From assembly GCA_963728475.1 (NCBI GenBank), contig CAVSKL010000001.1:682001-746000 (forward strand): 64,000 nucleotides of DNA, read 5' to 3'. Made by a program: the position numbers and the translations under genes. Shown in pieces: positions 55,410 through 63,955 of the stretch (position 1 is its first letter; each line of letters begins with the position of its first letter). The notes beneath the pieces were generated by a model. It did not search any database. It saw only the letters and a program-made list of their open reading frames with translations, and was not told the DNA's origin. This stretch comes from CAVSKL01 sp963728475 [NCBI: Candidatus Eiseniibacteriota bacterium]. GTDB lineage: Bacteria > Eisenbacteria > RBG-16-71-46 > JABDJR01.

Positions 55410-56390
55410 TCACTCGACGGTGAGCACGATCTTGCCCGCGTTCCGGTTCTCCGCCATGTAGCGGTGGGCGGCGGGAGCCTCGGCGAGCGGGAAGGCGCGA
55501 TCCACCGGAACGCGGAGGCGCTCGCCGGCGAATCGCGGGAACGCGAAGGCGGCCAGATCGCGCGCGATCTTCGCCTTCAGGTCCGGCGGACTTCCGCGGA
55601 GGGTGGTGCCGGTCACGGTGAGGTTCTTCCTCATGACTGGGCCCAGGTCCACCTCGCCCTGGGATCCCCCCAGGAAACCGATCAGGACCAGCCGGCCGCC
55701 CCGGGCGAGCGCAGTCAGATTCCGCTCCCAGTACGGCACCCCCACGAAATCCAGGATGAGGTCCACCCCACGGCCGCCGGTGGCGGCGCGGACGACCTCG
55801 GTGAAGTCGTCCCGGTGGCGGTTGCTCACGATCTCCGCCCCCAGCGCGCGGCAGAACTCGAGCTTCTCCGCGCTTCCCGCGGTCACCGCGACCCGCGCCC
55901 CCATCTCGCGCGCGAGCTGGACGGCGGCCGAGCCGACTCCGCTCGCCCCGGCATGGATGAGCACGGTCTCGCCCGCGGCCAGCCGCCCCAGCTCCACCAG
56001 GTTCATCCAGGCGGTGAGGAACGCCTCGGGGACGGCGGCGGCTTCGCTCCAGCCCAGGGGATCCGGGATCGGAAGCACGGTGCCGGCGGGCGCGACGGAG
56101 AGCGAGGCATAGGCGCCTCCTGGAACCAGCGCCATCACCCGGTCGCCTTCCGCGAACCCGTGCGTGTCCGGCCCGAGCGCGGCCACCTCACCCGAAAGCT
56201 CCATGCCCAGGATCTCCGAGGCCCCGTCGGGCGGTGGATAGCGGCCCATGCGCTGGAGGAGGTCGGCGCGATTGACCCCGGCGGCGCGGACCCGGATCAG
56301 CACCTCCCCGGAACCGGGGACGGGGTCCGGGGCCTCGGCCAGATGCAGGACGTCCGGGCCTCCGGGGGCGTCCTGCACCACCGCCTTCAC
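55410..56390 (-). CDS. NAD(P)H:quinone oxidoreductase of the zeta-crystallin/PIG3 type
   Basis: 326 residues from GTG 56390, overlapping the upstream stop as GTGA. GEVLIRVRAAGVNRADLLQRMGRYPPPDGASEILGMELSGEV is the MDR N-terminus of the PIG3 group. AGETVLIHAGASGVGSAAVQLAREMGARVAVTAGSAEK is the NAD(P) Rossmann fold (GASGVG). No zinc ligands. Reduces quinones with NADPH. Confidence 0.93.
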   Translation of the reverse strand: MKAVVQDAPGGPDVLHLAEAPDPVPGSGEVLIRVRAAGVNRADLLQRMGRYPPPDGASEILGMELSGEVAALGPDTHGFAEGDRVMALVPGGAYASLSVAPAGTVLPIPDPLGWSEAAAVPEAFLTAWMNLVELGRLAAGETVLIHAGASGVGSAAVQLAREMGARVAVTAGSAEKLEFCRALGAEIVSNRHRDDFTEVVRAATGGRGVDLILDFVGVPYWERNLTALARGGRLVLIGFLGGSQGEVDLGPVMRKNLTVTGTTLRGSPPDLKAKIARDLAAFAFPRFAGERLRVPVDRAFPLAEAPAAHRYMAENRNAGKIVLTVE

Positions 56391-56860
56391 GCGACGATCC
56401 CCCCGGTGTGGGCGATCTCGTGGGCGGTGAGGAAGCGGGCGGCGATCTCGGTCAGGACCTCGTCGCGGAAGGAGCGCCACTCCCCGAGCACGCCCCCGGC
56501 TCCGGCCGCCTCCAGGAACCGCCGACCGGGCTGGTTCGCGCGCAACGCCGCGTTGAGGGCGTCGCGCAGGGCGGGGTCCTCGGCGCTCCGCGCGAACTCC
56601 GCCATCACCGCGGGCTCGTCGAATTCGTAGCGGTCGGGGAGCGGGAGAAAGTCCTCGGAATCGGCGATCTCGCGCAGCTTGGCCGGGCTCAGGGTGAGGC
56701 GTCCCTGGGCGGCGCCTTCGTCGTCGACGGCGTCCAGGAACTCCTGGTCCTCGGGGGAGAGCCGCACCGTTTCCCCGGTCTGCCGGTGAATGTAGGCCGC
56801 CCAACCCTCATCCACGTCCATCGCCGCCACCACGTCGCTCACCTTGACCGTCACCGACAT
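56387..56860 (-). CDS. UPF0158 family protein
   Basis: 157 residues from ATG 56860. VSDVVAAMDVDEGWAAYIHRQTGETVRLS, FLPLPDRYEFDEPAVMAEFARSAEDPALRDALNAALRANQPGRRFLEAA and WRSFRDEVLTEIAARFLTAHEI follow the UPF0158 pattern. Function unknown. Overlaps the oxidoreductase start by 4 bases. Confidence 0.85.
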   Translation of the reverse strand: MSVTVKVSDVVAAMDVDEGWAAYIHRQTGETVRLSPEDQEFLDAVDDEGAAQGRLTLSPAKLREIADSEDFLPLPDRYEFDEPAVMAEFARSAEDPALRDALNAALRANQPGRRFLEAAGAGGVLGEWRSFRDEVLTEIAARFLTAHEIAHTGGIVA

Positions 56861-57387
56861 GCTCCGGGTTCCCCGCGAACGCAACCGCGCGCCGCATCTC
56901 CTTTCCACTGGGATCATTGAGGAAAAGCTGCGGGCGGGTCAACTTCGGGCGCCCGGGGCGGACTTGGCGGGGCCGGGGCGGAAAAAGGTCGCCTGCGGGG
57001 CGGCAGTGGGTGACTTCTTGGGGCCCGCCGGAGTTGGGCATCTTGTCCGCCCCGCAGGCATCTTCTCCGGCTCATTGACGTCCGACAAGATGTTACATAG
57101 CAATGTGCATGCCAGATGTGACCAATCCCTGAAGCGACGGCCCTCACGCCGGTTGGCGGATTCGGGAGACCCGGCTTCGGCCCGCGGCACCCTCATTTAG
57201 AAGGGTCGGTGCGATCAATTCGGGGGGCGTGAATCGGGAAGGGCGGGCGCCGGGGCCGGGCTCTTGCTCCGGGGCCGGACCGGGGGCGCGGTATAATTCC
57301 CGGACAACCGTAGGGCTTCGCGACCCGGAGGGCGGTTTCGCGACGCGCTTCGCAACCACGCTCATCTCCTCGATCAGGGGGTCCCCC
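56861..57387. other. Non-coding region between divergent genes with nested inverted repeats
   Basis: 527 bases. GCCTGCGGGGCGG (56991-57003) and CCGCCCCGCAGGC (57047-57059) are a perfect 13-bp inverted repeat. CATCTTGTC (57039-57047) and GACAAGATG (57084-57092) are a second one that crosses the first, giving a pseudoknot or switch geometry. A good -10 TATAAT (57292-57297) lies 91 bases before the plus-strand gene. No protein gene supported. Confidence 0.6.
57292..57297 (+). promoter_or_regulatory. -10 element of the exported protein gene
   Basis: TATAAT, identical to consensus, in otherwise GC-rich sequence 90 bases before ATG 57388. No matching -35 at 17 bases. Confidence 0.45.
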
Positions 57388-57930
57388 ATGAGCTTGCGCC
57401 GCTGCCTGCCCGATCTGGTCCCGATCGCCGCCGTTTCGGCACTCGCCCTCACGGCCGCTTCGCTTCCGGTCTTCGCCCTTTCCGCCGCCGCCCAGGATAC
57501 GGTGACGCTCGCGCCCACCCTGACCGATCCCGCAAGCGGGGGGGCGCTCGGCGCCAGCTTCATGGTGGCCTACACCCTCCCCGAGGCCGCCGCGTCCGGC
57601 ACCGTGACCCTGCGGTTCCTGAACACCGGCGGGGTGGCGTCGGTGACCCAGCTCCTGACCCTGGCGCCGTCGCAGGAGTCGGCCGGCGTGCACGCGTTCA
57701 TCCTCGACGGCACCAACTTGGGGGCCGCCCCCGAGGTCGCGCAGGTGAGCGGGGGCACCGGCGCCTTGACCGACAACTCGGTCTACCAGGTGACGCTGGC
57801 GTACCGGGACGCGCTCCTCAACCCGGCGGCGTCGGCCTCCAGCTACAGCGTGATCTACGAGCCGTCGCCGGTGCCGGCCCGCGCCTCGACCTGGGGCGCG
57901 CTCAAGCTCCGCTACGCCCCGCCGGCATAG
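57388..57930 (+). CDS. Secreted protein of unknown function
   Basis: 180 residues from ATG 57388. Signal peptide with hydrophobic PIAAVSALALTAASLPVFA. The rest is a beta-rich region (SFMVAYTLPEAAASGTVTLRFLNTGG ... HAFILDGTNLG). May be an Ig-like surface protein. Preceded by a consensus -10. Confidence 0.7.
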   Translation: MSLRRCLPDLVPIAAVSALALTAASLPVFALSAAAQDTVTLAPTLTDPASGGALGASFMVAYTLPEAAASGTVTLRFLNTGGVASVTQLLTLAPSQESAGVHAFILDGTNLGAAPEVAQVSGGTGALTDNSVYQVTLAYRDALLNPAASASSYSVIYEPSPVPARASTWGALKLRYAPPA

Positions 57931-58032
57931 GCGGCCATCGTGGGTGGACCGGCGGGGCCTGTGTTCCCGGGGTAACCGCAGCAGTCCGGGGCCACTGGCA
58001 GCCACGCCCAGCCTCGCCTAAGCTACCTTCCC

Positions 58033-58116
58033 GATCGCGGTACTCGACGCAGGCCCCGGTCGAAGTACCGGATCGCGGTACCTGATCGCGGTACCTGATC
58101 GCGGTACCCGACGCAG
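58033..58116. repeat. Short direct repeats upstream of the AEC transporter
   Basis: GATCGCGGTAC occurs four times, three of them in close succession at a 13-base period (GATCGCGGTACCT from 58071), and CGACGCAG at both ends. Too short and too few for a CRISPR array. Confidence 0.7.
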
Positions 58117-58131
58117 ACCCCGGAACCCGGC

Positions 58132-59037
58132 ATGCTCAAACTGTTCAGCGACAACCTCCTCCCGGTGCTCCTGGCCGCCGCGGTCGGCTACGTCCTGCGC
58201 GCGCGGGTGGAGGTGAGCCCGCGCTCGCTCTCGAGGGTGGCGTTCATCGTGTTCGCGCCGTGCCTGGTCTACCAGGTGATCGTCGACAACCGTCCCACCG
58301 GCGGCGACATGCTCCGGATGGCGGCATTCGCCACCCTGGCCCTGGTCACGGTGGGCGCCCTCGCGGGGCTCATCGCCTGGCGGTTCCGCTGGCCGCGGCC
58401 GCTCGCGGCCGGCCTCGTGCTGGCGGTGCTGCTTCCCAATGCCGGCAACTTCGGCCTCTCCGCCAACCTGTTCGCGTTCGGGAACCCGGGGCTGGCCCAG
58501 GCCAGCCTCTTCTTCGTGACCAGCTCGGTGATCTCGTACACGCTGGGGGTGTTCGTGGCGTCGCTCGGCCGCGAGCCGGTGGGAAAGGCGCTGGCCGGCC
58601 TCCCCCGCATCCCCACGGTGTGGGCGGTGGCGCTGGCCTTCGCCATGGTGGAGGCCCACCGCACGCTGCCGCTCCCGGTCGCCCGCACGGTGAAGCTCCT
58701 GGCCGACGCCACCATCCCGGTCTTCCTGATCATCCTGGGGATGCAGCTCCACGGGGTGCGGCTGGCCGGGCGCGCGCGCGCGATCGCGCTGGGCTCGGGG
58801 CTGAGGCTGCTCGGAGGCGCGGCGGCGGGCATCCTGTTCTCGCGGGCGCTGGGCCTTGCCGGCCCCGCCCACCAAGCCGCCGTCCTCGAAGCCTCGATGC
58901 CCACCGCGGTGATCAGCATCATCCTCGCCACCGAGTACGACGTCGAGCCCGAGTACGTCACCAGCGTCGTCTTCGTCACCACCGTCCTCTGTCCGTTCAC
59001 CCTCACCCCGCTTCTCTCCTGGTTGCGGGCGGGTTGA
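58132..59037 (+). CDS. AEC family (auxin efflux carrier-like) transporter
   Basis: 301 residues, ten hydrophobic helices. LFSDNLLPVLLAAAVGYVLRARVEVSPRSLSRVAFIVFAPCLVYQVI starts it, LPNAGNFGLSANLFAFG is the conserved AEC motif, and EASMPTAVISIILATEYDVEPEYVTSVVFVTTVL the second-half motif. Exports small organic anions in relatives. Confidence 0.92.
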   Translation: MLKLFSDNLLPVLLAAAVGYVLRARVEVSPRSLSRVAFIVFAPCLVYQVIVDNRPTGGDMLRMAAFATLALVTVGALAGLIAWRFRWPRPLAAGLVLAVLLPNAGNFGLSANLFAFGNPGLAQASLFFVTSSVISYTLGVFVASLGREPVGKALAGLPRIPTVWAVALAFAMVEAHRTLPLPVARTVKLLADATIPVFLIILGMQLHGVRLAGRARAIALGSGLRLLGGAAAGILFSRALGLAGPAHQAAVLEASMPTAVISIILATEYDVEPEYVTSVVFVTTVLCPFTLTPLLSWLRAG

Positions 59038-59127
59038 GGGCGCGGGCGCCGGGTTCGATGCGCCGTCGCCCCGGACGCGGCTTGCGGCGGCGCGCGCCCG
59101 CTTCCGGGGGCGTAGAATGCGGGCGCC

Positions 59128-59724
59128 ATGAGCCCGCGCGTCTTCGTCTATCCCTACTGGGTCGTCTTCTGGATCCTGTTCATCACCGTATTCCTGGTGA
59201 TCGAGTCGCGGATTCTCCGGAGCCTCCGCCGGCAGATGGCGGCCGCGGATCGGAGCCAGGACGCGGGCTCGCTCCAGGTGCTGGTCGCCGCCAACCAGCT
59301 CGGCGTTCTGACCGCGATCGCGATCGCGCTCTACGCGCCTCGGTTCGCGATCGGGCAAGGCGACCTCGCCTTCTGGGTGGGGGCGGCGATGCTGGCGGCG
59401 GGGGGCGCGCTCCGCGTTCATTGTTTCCGCATGCTGGGAGCGAGCTTCTCCGGGGTAGTCCGGGTGCATCCCGGGCAGGCGGTGCTGGATCGGGGAGCGT
59501 ACCGGTGGGTGCGGCATCCTTCCTATACGGCGGCGTTCCTGGCGTTCGCCGGGGTGGGGTTGTGCTTGACCAACTGGCTCAGCCTGGGGTTGATCGTGAC
59601 GGTGAGCGCGGCGGCGTACGTCTACCGCGCGTCGGTGGAGGAGCGGGCGCTGGTCCGCGTCCTCGGCGACGCCTACCGGAGCTACCAATCGAGGACCCGG
59701 CGGTTCATCCCGTTCGTGTACTGA
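59128..59724 (+). CDS. ICMT/PEMT-type membrane methyltransferase
   Basis: 198 residues with four or five helices. YRWVRHPSYTAAFLAFAGVGL is the RHP motif and the C-terminal VEERALVRVLGDAYRSYQSRTRRFIPFVY the EE...Y motif of the isoprenylcysteine carboxyl methyltransferase family. Probably uses S-adenosylmethionine on a lipid or membrane protein. Confidence 0.88.
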   Translation: MSPRVFVYPYWVVFWILFITVFLVIESRILRSLRRQMAAADRSQDAGSLQVLVAANQLGVLTAIAIALYAPRFAIGQGDLAFWVGAAMLAAGGALRVHCFRMLGASFSGVVRVHPGQAVLDRGAYRWVRHPSYTAAFLAFAGVGLCLTNWLSLGLIVTVSAAAYVYRASVEERALVRVLGDAYRSYQSRTRRFIPFVY

Positions 59725-59981
59725 CCGGGCCGGGATCCCAGGCGCGCCCTCGCTCGCCGGGCGCGGCGGCCCGGGATACCGGACCGCGCCGGGCTCAGCC
59801 TCCCTGATCCCCCGCGAGACGCGCCCCCTTTCCTTGTCCCGTCCGACCTCGTTTGATATTCTTCCGATCGGGCTGGTTCTTGCGGCTCGGACCCCCCCTC
59901 CGATCCCCCCGGGAAACCCGCCTTCTTCTCGCGGACCGGTTCGCGCCCAGGCTCAGATTCCCGGAAGAATAGGACGCCGGC

Positions 59982-60896
59982 ATGGCCGCCAACCCGCGAC
60001 AATTCAAGACGCCGGATTCGGCGGAAGGGGGAACCGCGTCCCCGGCGGACCCCCTCCCCTTCGTCGGCGAGCCGGAGGCGGCCGCGCGCCCGCCGGGGAA
60101 CCCCACCGGGACGGGGCTGACGGGCGTGGCAGGTGAACCGGCGGGGGGGACCGGGCCCGATGACGGTCCGGACCCGGATCGCGGGGCCGACGGGGAGGAT
60201 CCGGTGGTGGAGCCCGCGGGGGCGCGGGGCCCGGAACGCTTCGCCGTCGCCGGCGACCCCTTGGCGGCGCTGGCCGCGTCTTGCTCCGGCGGGGCCTCGG
60301 ACGGGGCGGCTCTGAGCGTCCTCTTCACGCCGTCCCGCTTCGAAAAGCGGGCCGAGGCGGCCTGCGCGAGCCTGGAGATCCCGGTCCACCTGCCCCTTCG
60401 CGCCGGGCGGGCGTCGAAGGCCGGGGTGCGCGCCGCGCTTCCCCTCTTTCCCGGATATCTCTTCGCGGTTCTCACCGCGGGCTCGCGGCGCCGGCTGGTG
60501 GAGCGCGCGCGGATCGCGCGAGTGATTCCGGTATCTCGTCCCGAGTTGCTCCTGACGGAACTCCGTCAGATTCACCGGGCGCTCACGGTGAAACCGGATC
60601 TGGAGGCGGCTCCCGCGCTGGCGCGCGGCCGTTGGGTCCGGGTGGCGAGCGGGCCGTTCTTTGGGCTCACGGGCGTGATCGCCGACCGGCGAATGGGCCA
60701 AGGCCGGCTCCGCCTGGTCCTGAACCTGTCGGAACTCGGCCGGGGGGTCCCGGTCGAGATCGATGCCGGCGCGGTGGAGCCGGCGACGACGCCGGCGGGA
60801 TGGCGCGCGCCGGATGATTCGCGTGCGGGCCGGCGTCCGCGTGTCCGCCGCCGGCCCTGGATGTATGAAGGAGAGCGCCCGGCCGACCCGGCCTGA
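59982..60896 (+). CDS. NusG-like antitermination factor with low-complexity N-terminus
   Basis: 304 residues; AGGA 7 bases before ATG 59982. Residues 1-100 are Gly/Pro/Asp-rich and disordered-looking. From 105: ALSVLFTPSRFEKRAEAACASLEIPVHLPLRAG ... ALPLFPGYLFAVLT, the NGN pattern of specialised NusG paralogues (RfaH, UpxY). GRWVRVASGPFFGLTGVIADRR is the KOW motif. Paralogues usually act on one operon nearby; here the downstream element is the integron. Confidence 0.8.
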   Translation: MAANPRQFKTPDSAEGGTASPADPLPFVGEPEAAARPPGNPTGTGLTGVAGEPAGGTGPDDGPDPDRGADGEDPVVEPAGARGPERFAVAGDPLAALAASCSGGASDGAALSVLFTPSRFEKRAEAACASLEIPVHLPLRAGRASKAGVRAALPLFPGYLFAVLTAGSRRRLVERARIARVIPVSRPELLLTELRQIHRALTVKPDLEAAPALARGRWVRVASGPFFGLTGVIADRRMGQGRLRLVLNLSELGRGVPVEIDAGAVEPATTPAGWRAPDDSRAGRRPRVRRRPWMYEGERPADPA

Positions 60897-61110
60897 GGTA
60901 CCGCGGGGGCCGCCCCGCGACGCGCTCGGCCGCTCCTTCGGGCCTCGGAGGCTCCCGGTAACCGGCTTCCCGCCGGCGAAGGGGGCGAAGCCCGCCCGGC
61001 TCCCGGGCGGCGAACCCACCCCGTCCGGAGGCGCGGTTCCCTTGAACGGTTGGACGGATGCGGAGTTCGGGGTCGGTTCCGGCGGCGCGGGCCTGGCGCG
61101 GGAGCGCGGC

Positions 61111-62076
61111 GTGTGCCCGGCGCGGCCGCCCCGGTTGCTGGACCGGTTGAGTTCGCTGATCCGGGCGCGGCACTACAGCCCCAGCACCGAGAAGGCCTAC
61201 GTGGGCTGGGTGAGGCGGTTCGTGCTCTTTCACGGCAAGCGCCACCCGGACGCGATGGGCGAGGCGGAGGTGACCGCGTTCCTGTCGGACCTGGCGGCGC
61301 GGCGGAAGGTGAGCGCCTCGACCCAGAACCAGGCCCTGAGCGCGATCCTGTTCCTGTACCGCGAGGTGCTGGGCCGCGACCTGGCCGGGGCGGACGGGAT
61401 CGTCCGCGCCAAGCGCCCGGTGCGGGTCCCGGTGGTGCTGACCCGGGACGAGGTTTAGGCGATCCTGGGCCACATCCACGGGACGCCGTGGTTGATGGCG
61501 TCGCTCCTCTACGGGGCGGGGTTGCGGCTCATGGAGTGCTGCCGGCTCCGGGTCAAGGATGTGGACTTCGGCCGGGGCGAGATCCGGGTGCGCGACGGCA
61601 AAGGGCAGAAGGACCGGGTGACGTTGTTGCCGCGCGCGGTCCGGGGCCCTTTGGCCGCCCACCTGGACCGGGTGCGGCGGATGCACCGGGACGACCTGCG
61701 GGCGGGCCGGGGCGGGGTGGAGCTGCCGAGGGCGCTGGCCCGTAAGTACACCGGGGCGTCGCGGGAGTGGGCCTGGCAGTGGGTGTTCCCGGCCACGCGG
61801 CCGTACGTCGATCAAGGGACCGGCGAGGAGCGCCGGCACCACCTGCACGAGTCGGTGGTGCAGCGGGCGGTGAAGGAGGCGGTGCGCCGGGCCGGGGTGC
61901 CCAAGCCGGCGACGTCGCATAGCTTGCGGCACTCCTTCGCCACCCATCTGCTGGAGGCGGGCTACGACATCCGGACCATCCAGGAGCTGTTGGGTCATAG
62001 CGACGTGAGCACGACCATGATCTACACGCACGTTCTCAACCGAGGCGGCCGCGGGGTGCGGAGCCCGCTGGATTGA
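61111..62076 (+). pseudogene. intI: Integron-type tyrosine integrase interrupted by an amber codon
   Basis: Start GTG 61111 with GGAG 6 bases upstream gives 321 residues counting the stop, the usual IntI length. N-domain: LLDRLSSLIRARHYSPSTEKAYVGWVRRFVLFHGKRHPDAMGEAEVTAFL. At 61456-61458 TAG interrupts VVLTRDEV*AILG; both sides are in the same frame, and relatives have Arg or Gln there. Catalytic region: [16 protein letters not shown] (Arg), [11 protein letters not shown] (His, Arg, His), [16 protein letters not shown] (Tyr). The insert [20 protein letters not shown] ... ERRHHLHE is the patch specific to integron integrases. It reads toward the cassette array. Confidence 0.9.
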
Positions 62077-62461
62077 CCCGCCGGGCGACGTGAATAGGGA
62101 CCCGGGTCCCACCGGCCCGGGCCGGGCCGGGCCGGGCCGGGCCGTTCGACTCTCGCACGGATCCAGGCAGGTTCGGTTCGGGCGCGATTCTTCCCGGCCC
62201 GGCCGTCGCACCGCCCCGCCTCGCTCGCTCGGCTATCTGGGCTATCCGCCCCCGAGGCTAACCGACATGTGTATCCGCCTATCCGGTGTCAACCCGCGGC
62301 CTATCCCGTCGCCCTCTCCGGCGCGATCTCGCGTATCATGGGGCGGGCTCGCGGGTTCGGCGCCGGCCACCGGCGGAGCTACACCGCCGCCAGCCACCAC
62401 GGCCCGCGGCCTATTCCGGTCAGATACTTCCTGTTAGCCCGAGCGTGGAAGGAGGCAAGAG
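62077..62461. other. Region between integrase and first coding cassette
   Basis: 385 bases, no gene. It holds a perfect palindrome GGGACCCGGGTCCC (62097-62110), a run of GGGCC repeats (about 62114-62138), and the weak attC/attI-like element 62256-62439. CCCGCGGCCTATYCCG occurs twice, about 110 bases apart (from about 62293 and 62403). The attI site is expected here. Confidence 0.5.
62256..62439. repeat. Weak attC-like (or attI) element
   Basis: GGCTAAC (62256-62262) pairs with GTTAGCC (62433-62439), the same end boxes as the next two elements. The span of 184 bases is longer than usual and inner pairing is patchy (GTATC/GATAC, CCGG/CCGG), so it may be attI plus half-sites. Confidence 0.4.
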
Positions 62462-62779
62462 ATGAAAGGCAGGGTAGTTGTTGCTAGCCTGCTTGCGTGC
62501 CCTTTGCTGTTGGGCTGTGGGAACAACCCCGTGTCATCCTCTACATCTGCCGACATCGTCAATCACACGGGCACAGTGCGACAGATCGGCAGCGTCGGCT
62601 ATGCCATCGACGATGACGCCGAGTCCAGTGAGCGATTCGCACCGAGCAACCTGCCTGACTCGTTCAAGAGGGACGGGGTAAGAGTCCTGTTCAGCGGCAG
62701 GAGAGGCGAGATACCTCCCAACGTGCGCATGTGGGGAACGCCGCTGGAGTTGACGTCGATTCAGGCAGATATCCGCTAG
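62462..62779 (+). CDS. Cassette-encoded lipoprotein
   Basis: 105 residues; GGAAGGAGG before the ATG. Signal MKGRVVVASLLACPLLLGC with lipobox LLGC. The mature part DIVNHTGTVRQIGSVGYAIDDDAESSERFAPSNL ... VRVLFSGRRGEIPPNVRMWGTPLELTSIQ looks like a small OB/beta domain. Lower GC than the chromosome and bounded by GTTAGCC and GGGCTAAC, as expected for a cassette gene. Confidence 0.85.
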   Translation: MKGRVVVASLLACPLLLGCGNNPVSSSTSADIVNHTGTVRQIGSVGYAIDDDAESSERFAPSNLPDSFKRDGVRVLFSGRRGEIPPNVRMWGTPLELTSIQADIR

Positions 62780-62783
62780 CGCC

Positions 62784-62887
62784 GGGCTAACCGGCCGCTA
62801 CAGCCGCCGCCCGCTCCTGGGGAGTAGGATAGGGCTTTGAAGGACGTCGGTCGTCGCGGGCGCGGCTGACCGGCAGCACGTTAGCCC
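62784..62887. repeat. attC-like site 2
   Basis: 104 bases starting GGGCTAAC and ending GTTAGCCC, perfectly complementary over 8 bases. Inside, AGCCG/CGGCT and CGCCCGC/GCGGGCG continue the stem with an unpaired base, and the middle is a variable loop. This is the folded-strand architecture of attC. The right box GTTAGCC deviates from GTTRRRY at one base. Confidence 0.75.
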
Positions 62888-62931
62888 GATAGACTTCACA
62901 AACTGCTACCTTCTGTGGTAACGTCTTGGTC

Positions 62932-63126
62932 ATGGGGAAGATCCGCCGGGGGAACTACGTGTTCGTGTTCTGGACCGGGGATCACTCGCCCAGACATGTA
63001 CACGTGTACCGCAATTCCCGACTTGTAGTTAAGTGGGATCTGGATAGTGACTTAGAGATGCAAGGCAAAGCGACCCGCCAGATCAGGCGCCTCATTGCGG
63101 AGCTGAAAGCCGAGGGCAAGCTGTGA
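62932..63126 (+). CDS. DUF4160 family protein (toxin-like)
   Basis: 64 residues from ATG 62932. MGKIRRGNYVFVFWTGDHSPRHVHVYRNSRLVVKWDLDSDLE is the DUF4160 pattern with its HSPRHVHV motif. It often precedes DUF2442-type proteins in toxin-antitoxin-like pairs and is common in integron cassettes. Stop overlaps the next start as GTGA. A possible promoter (TTCACA near 62895) lies just inside the cassette. Confidence 0.85.
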   Translation: MGKIRRGNYVFVFWTGDHSPRHVHVYRNSRLVVKWDLDSDLEMQGKATRQIRRLIAELKAEGKL

Positions 63127-63593
63127 AGATCACCCGAGTTACCGCAAACAACCGAAAGAAGGTCTTTGAAGTGGCCACGCGGAGTGGTCTGTTCCTTTTT
63201 CCCTACGTGGAGGCGGATCCTTCTCCTTCGCCTTCCGACCGCGTGCAAGAGGTCAGCCCAGACAAGGAGATTGCCCGGGAAGGCTTCACCTACACCCTTG
63301 AATCCGGTCGTGAAGGCACCGTCCACATCGATCACGTGCTCGAGTACAACCAGGACCCCAACTATCTCGCGGACATGCTCCTTTACAACCTGACGGTTGA
63401 AGCCCGGAAGCGGGTCGAGCAATCCGAGCTAAGCACACGAGAGATCATTCGGAGGCTAGGGACTTCAGCCACCCAGTTCTACCGCCTCCTAGACCAGACG
63501 AACTACTCCAAGTCCCTGAAGCAGTTGGTGGCGTTACTGACCATCCTCGGCTGTGAGGTGGATCTGGTCGTTAGGCAGAAGCGCACTGCATGA
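63123..63593 (+). CDS. DUF2442-like + HTH protein (antitoxin-like)
   Basis: 156 residues from GTG 63123. The N-terminal 80 residues are a small beta domain (MKITRVTANNRKKVFEVATRSGLFLFPYVE). The C-terminal 70 residues are helical with an XRE-like HTH (ELSTREIIRRLGTSATQFYRLLDQTNYSKSLKQLVALLTILGCEVDLVV). Paired and translationally coupled with the DUF4160 gene, it would be the antitoxin/repressor of the pair. Confidence 0.8.
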   Translation: MKITRVTANNRKKVFEVATRSGLFLFPYVEADPSPSPSDRVQEVSPDKEIAREGFTYTLESGREGTVHIDHVLEYNQDPNYLADMLLYNLTVEARKRVEQSELSTREIIRRLGTSATQFYRLLDQTNYSKSLKQLVALLTILGCEVDLVVRQKRTA

Positions 63594-63599
63594 CAGTGC

Positions 63600-63732
63600 G
63601 GGCTAACATGGGGTTGAACCTGACAAGCCAACCTGTCACGGGCTTGGCTGTGCGGTGCTTCGGCAGAATCCGGATGGCGGCGCGGGCCAAGCCCGCGCCA
63701 GCTTGCTTTGCAGGTTAACCTGATCGTTGGCC
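63600..63732. repeat. attC-like site 3
   Basis: 133 bases from GGGCTAAC (63600-63607) to GTTGGCC (63726-63732), complementary with one G-T pair. Inner stems GGTTGAACCT/AGGTTAACC (63612-63621 with 63712-63720) and GGGCTTGGC/GCCAAGCCC (63640-63648 with 63686-63694) complete an attC-type cruciform. Confidence 0.75.
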
Positions 63733-63955
63733 AGTAGGACGGTCCCTTTTCTCGCTCTTGTCTGGTGCTGACCTAGAAGCGGTTTGTTGGCCTTGGACGC
63801 TTTCACCTTCGGTTCGCCGGGGTCGCTTCGAGCGCGGCTGATCCACAGGCGCCCCGCAGGTGCTTTCCAGGGACCAGTTGCTCTAGAATACCGAGTCGCT
63901 GTCTCGTCGGATCGTCGGCCCTGCTCCGCTGAGACGCCGTGCCTGCCGCTGGGAT
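63733..63955. other. Apparently non-coding cassette
   Basis: About 220 bases between attC-like site 3 and GCTAAC (63956-63961), which looks like the left end of a further attC cut by the window edge. I find no open frame with a ribosome site. Confidence 0.45.

Noticed and set aside
58033-58116. Possible CRISPR
   Set aside because: Units are 11-13 bases with no spacers of even length; just short tandem repeats.
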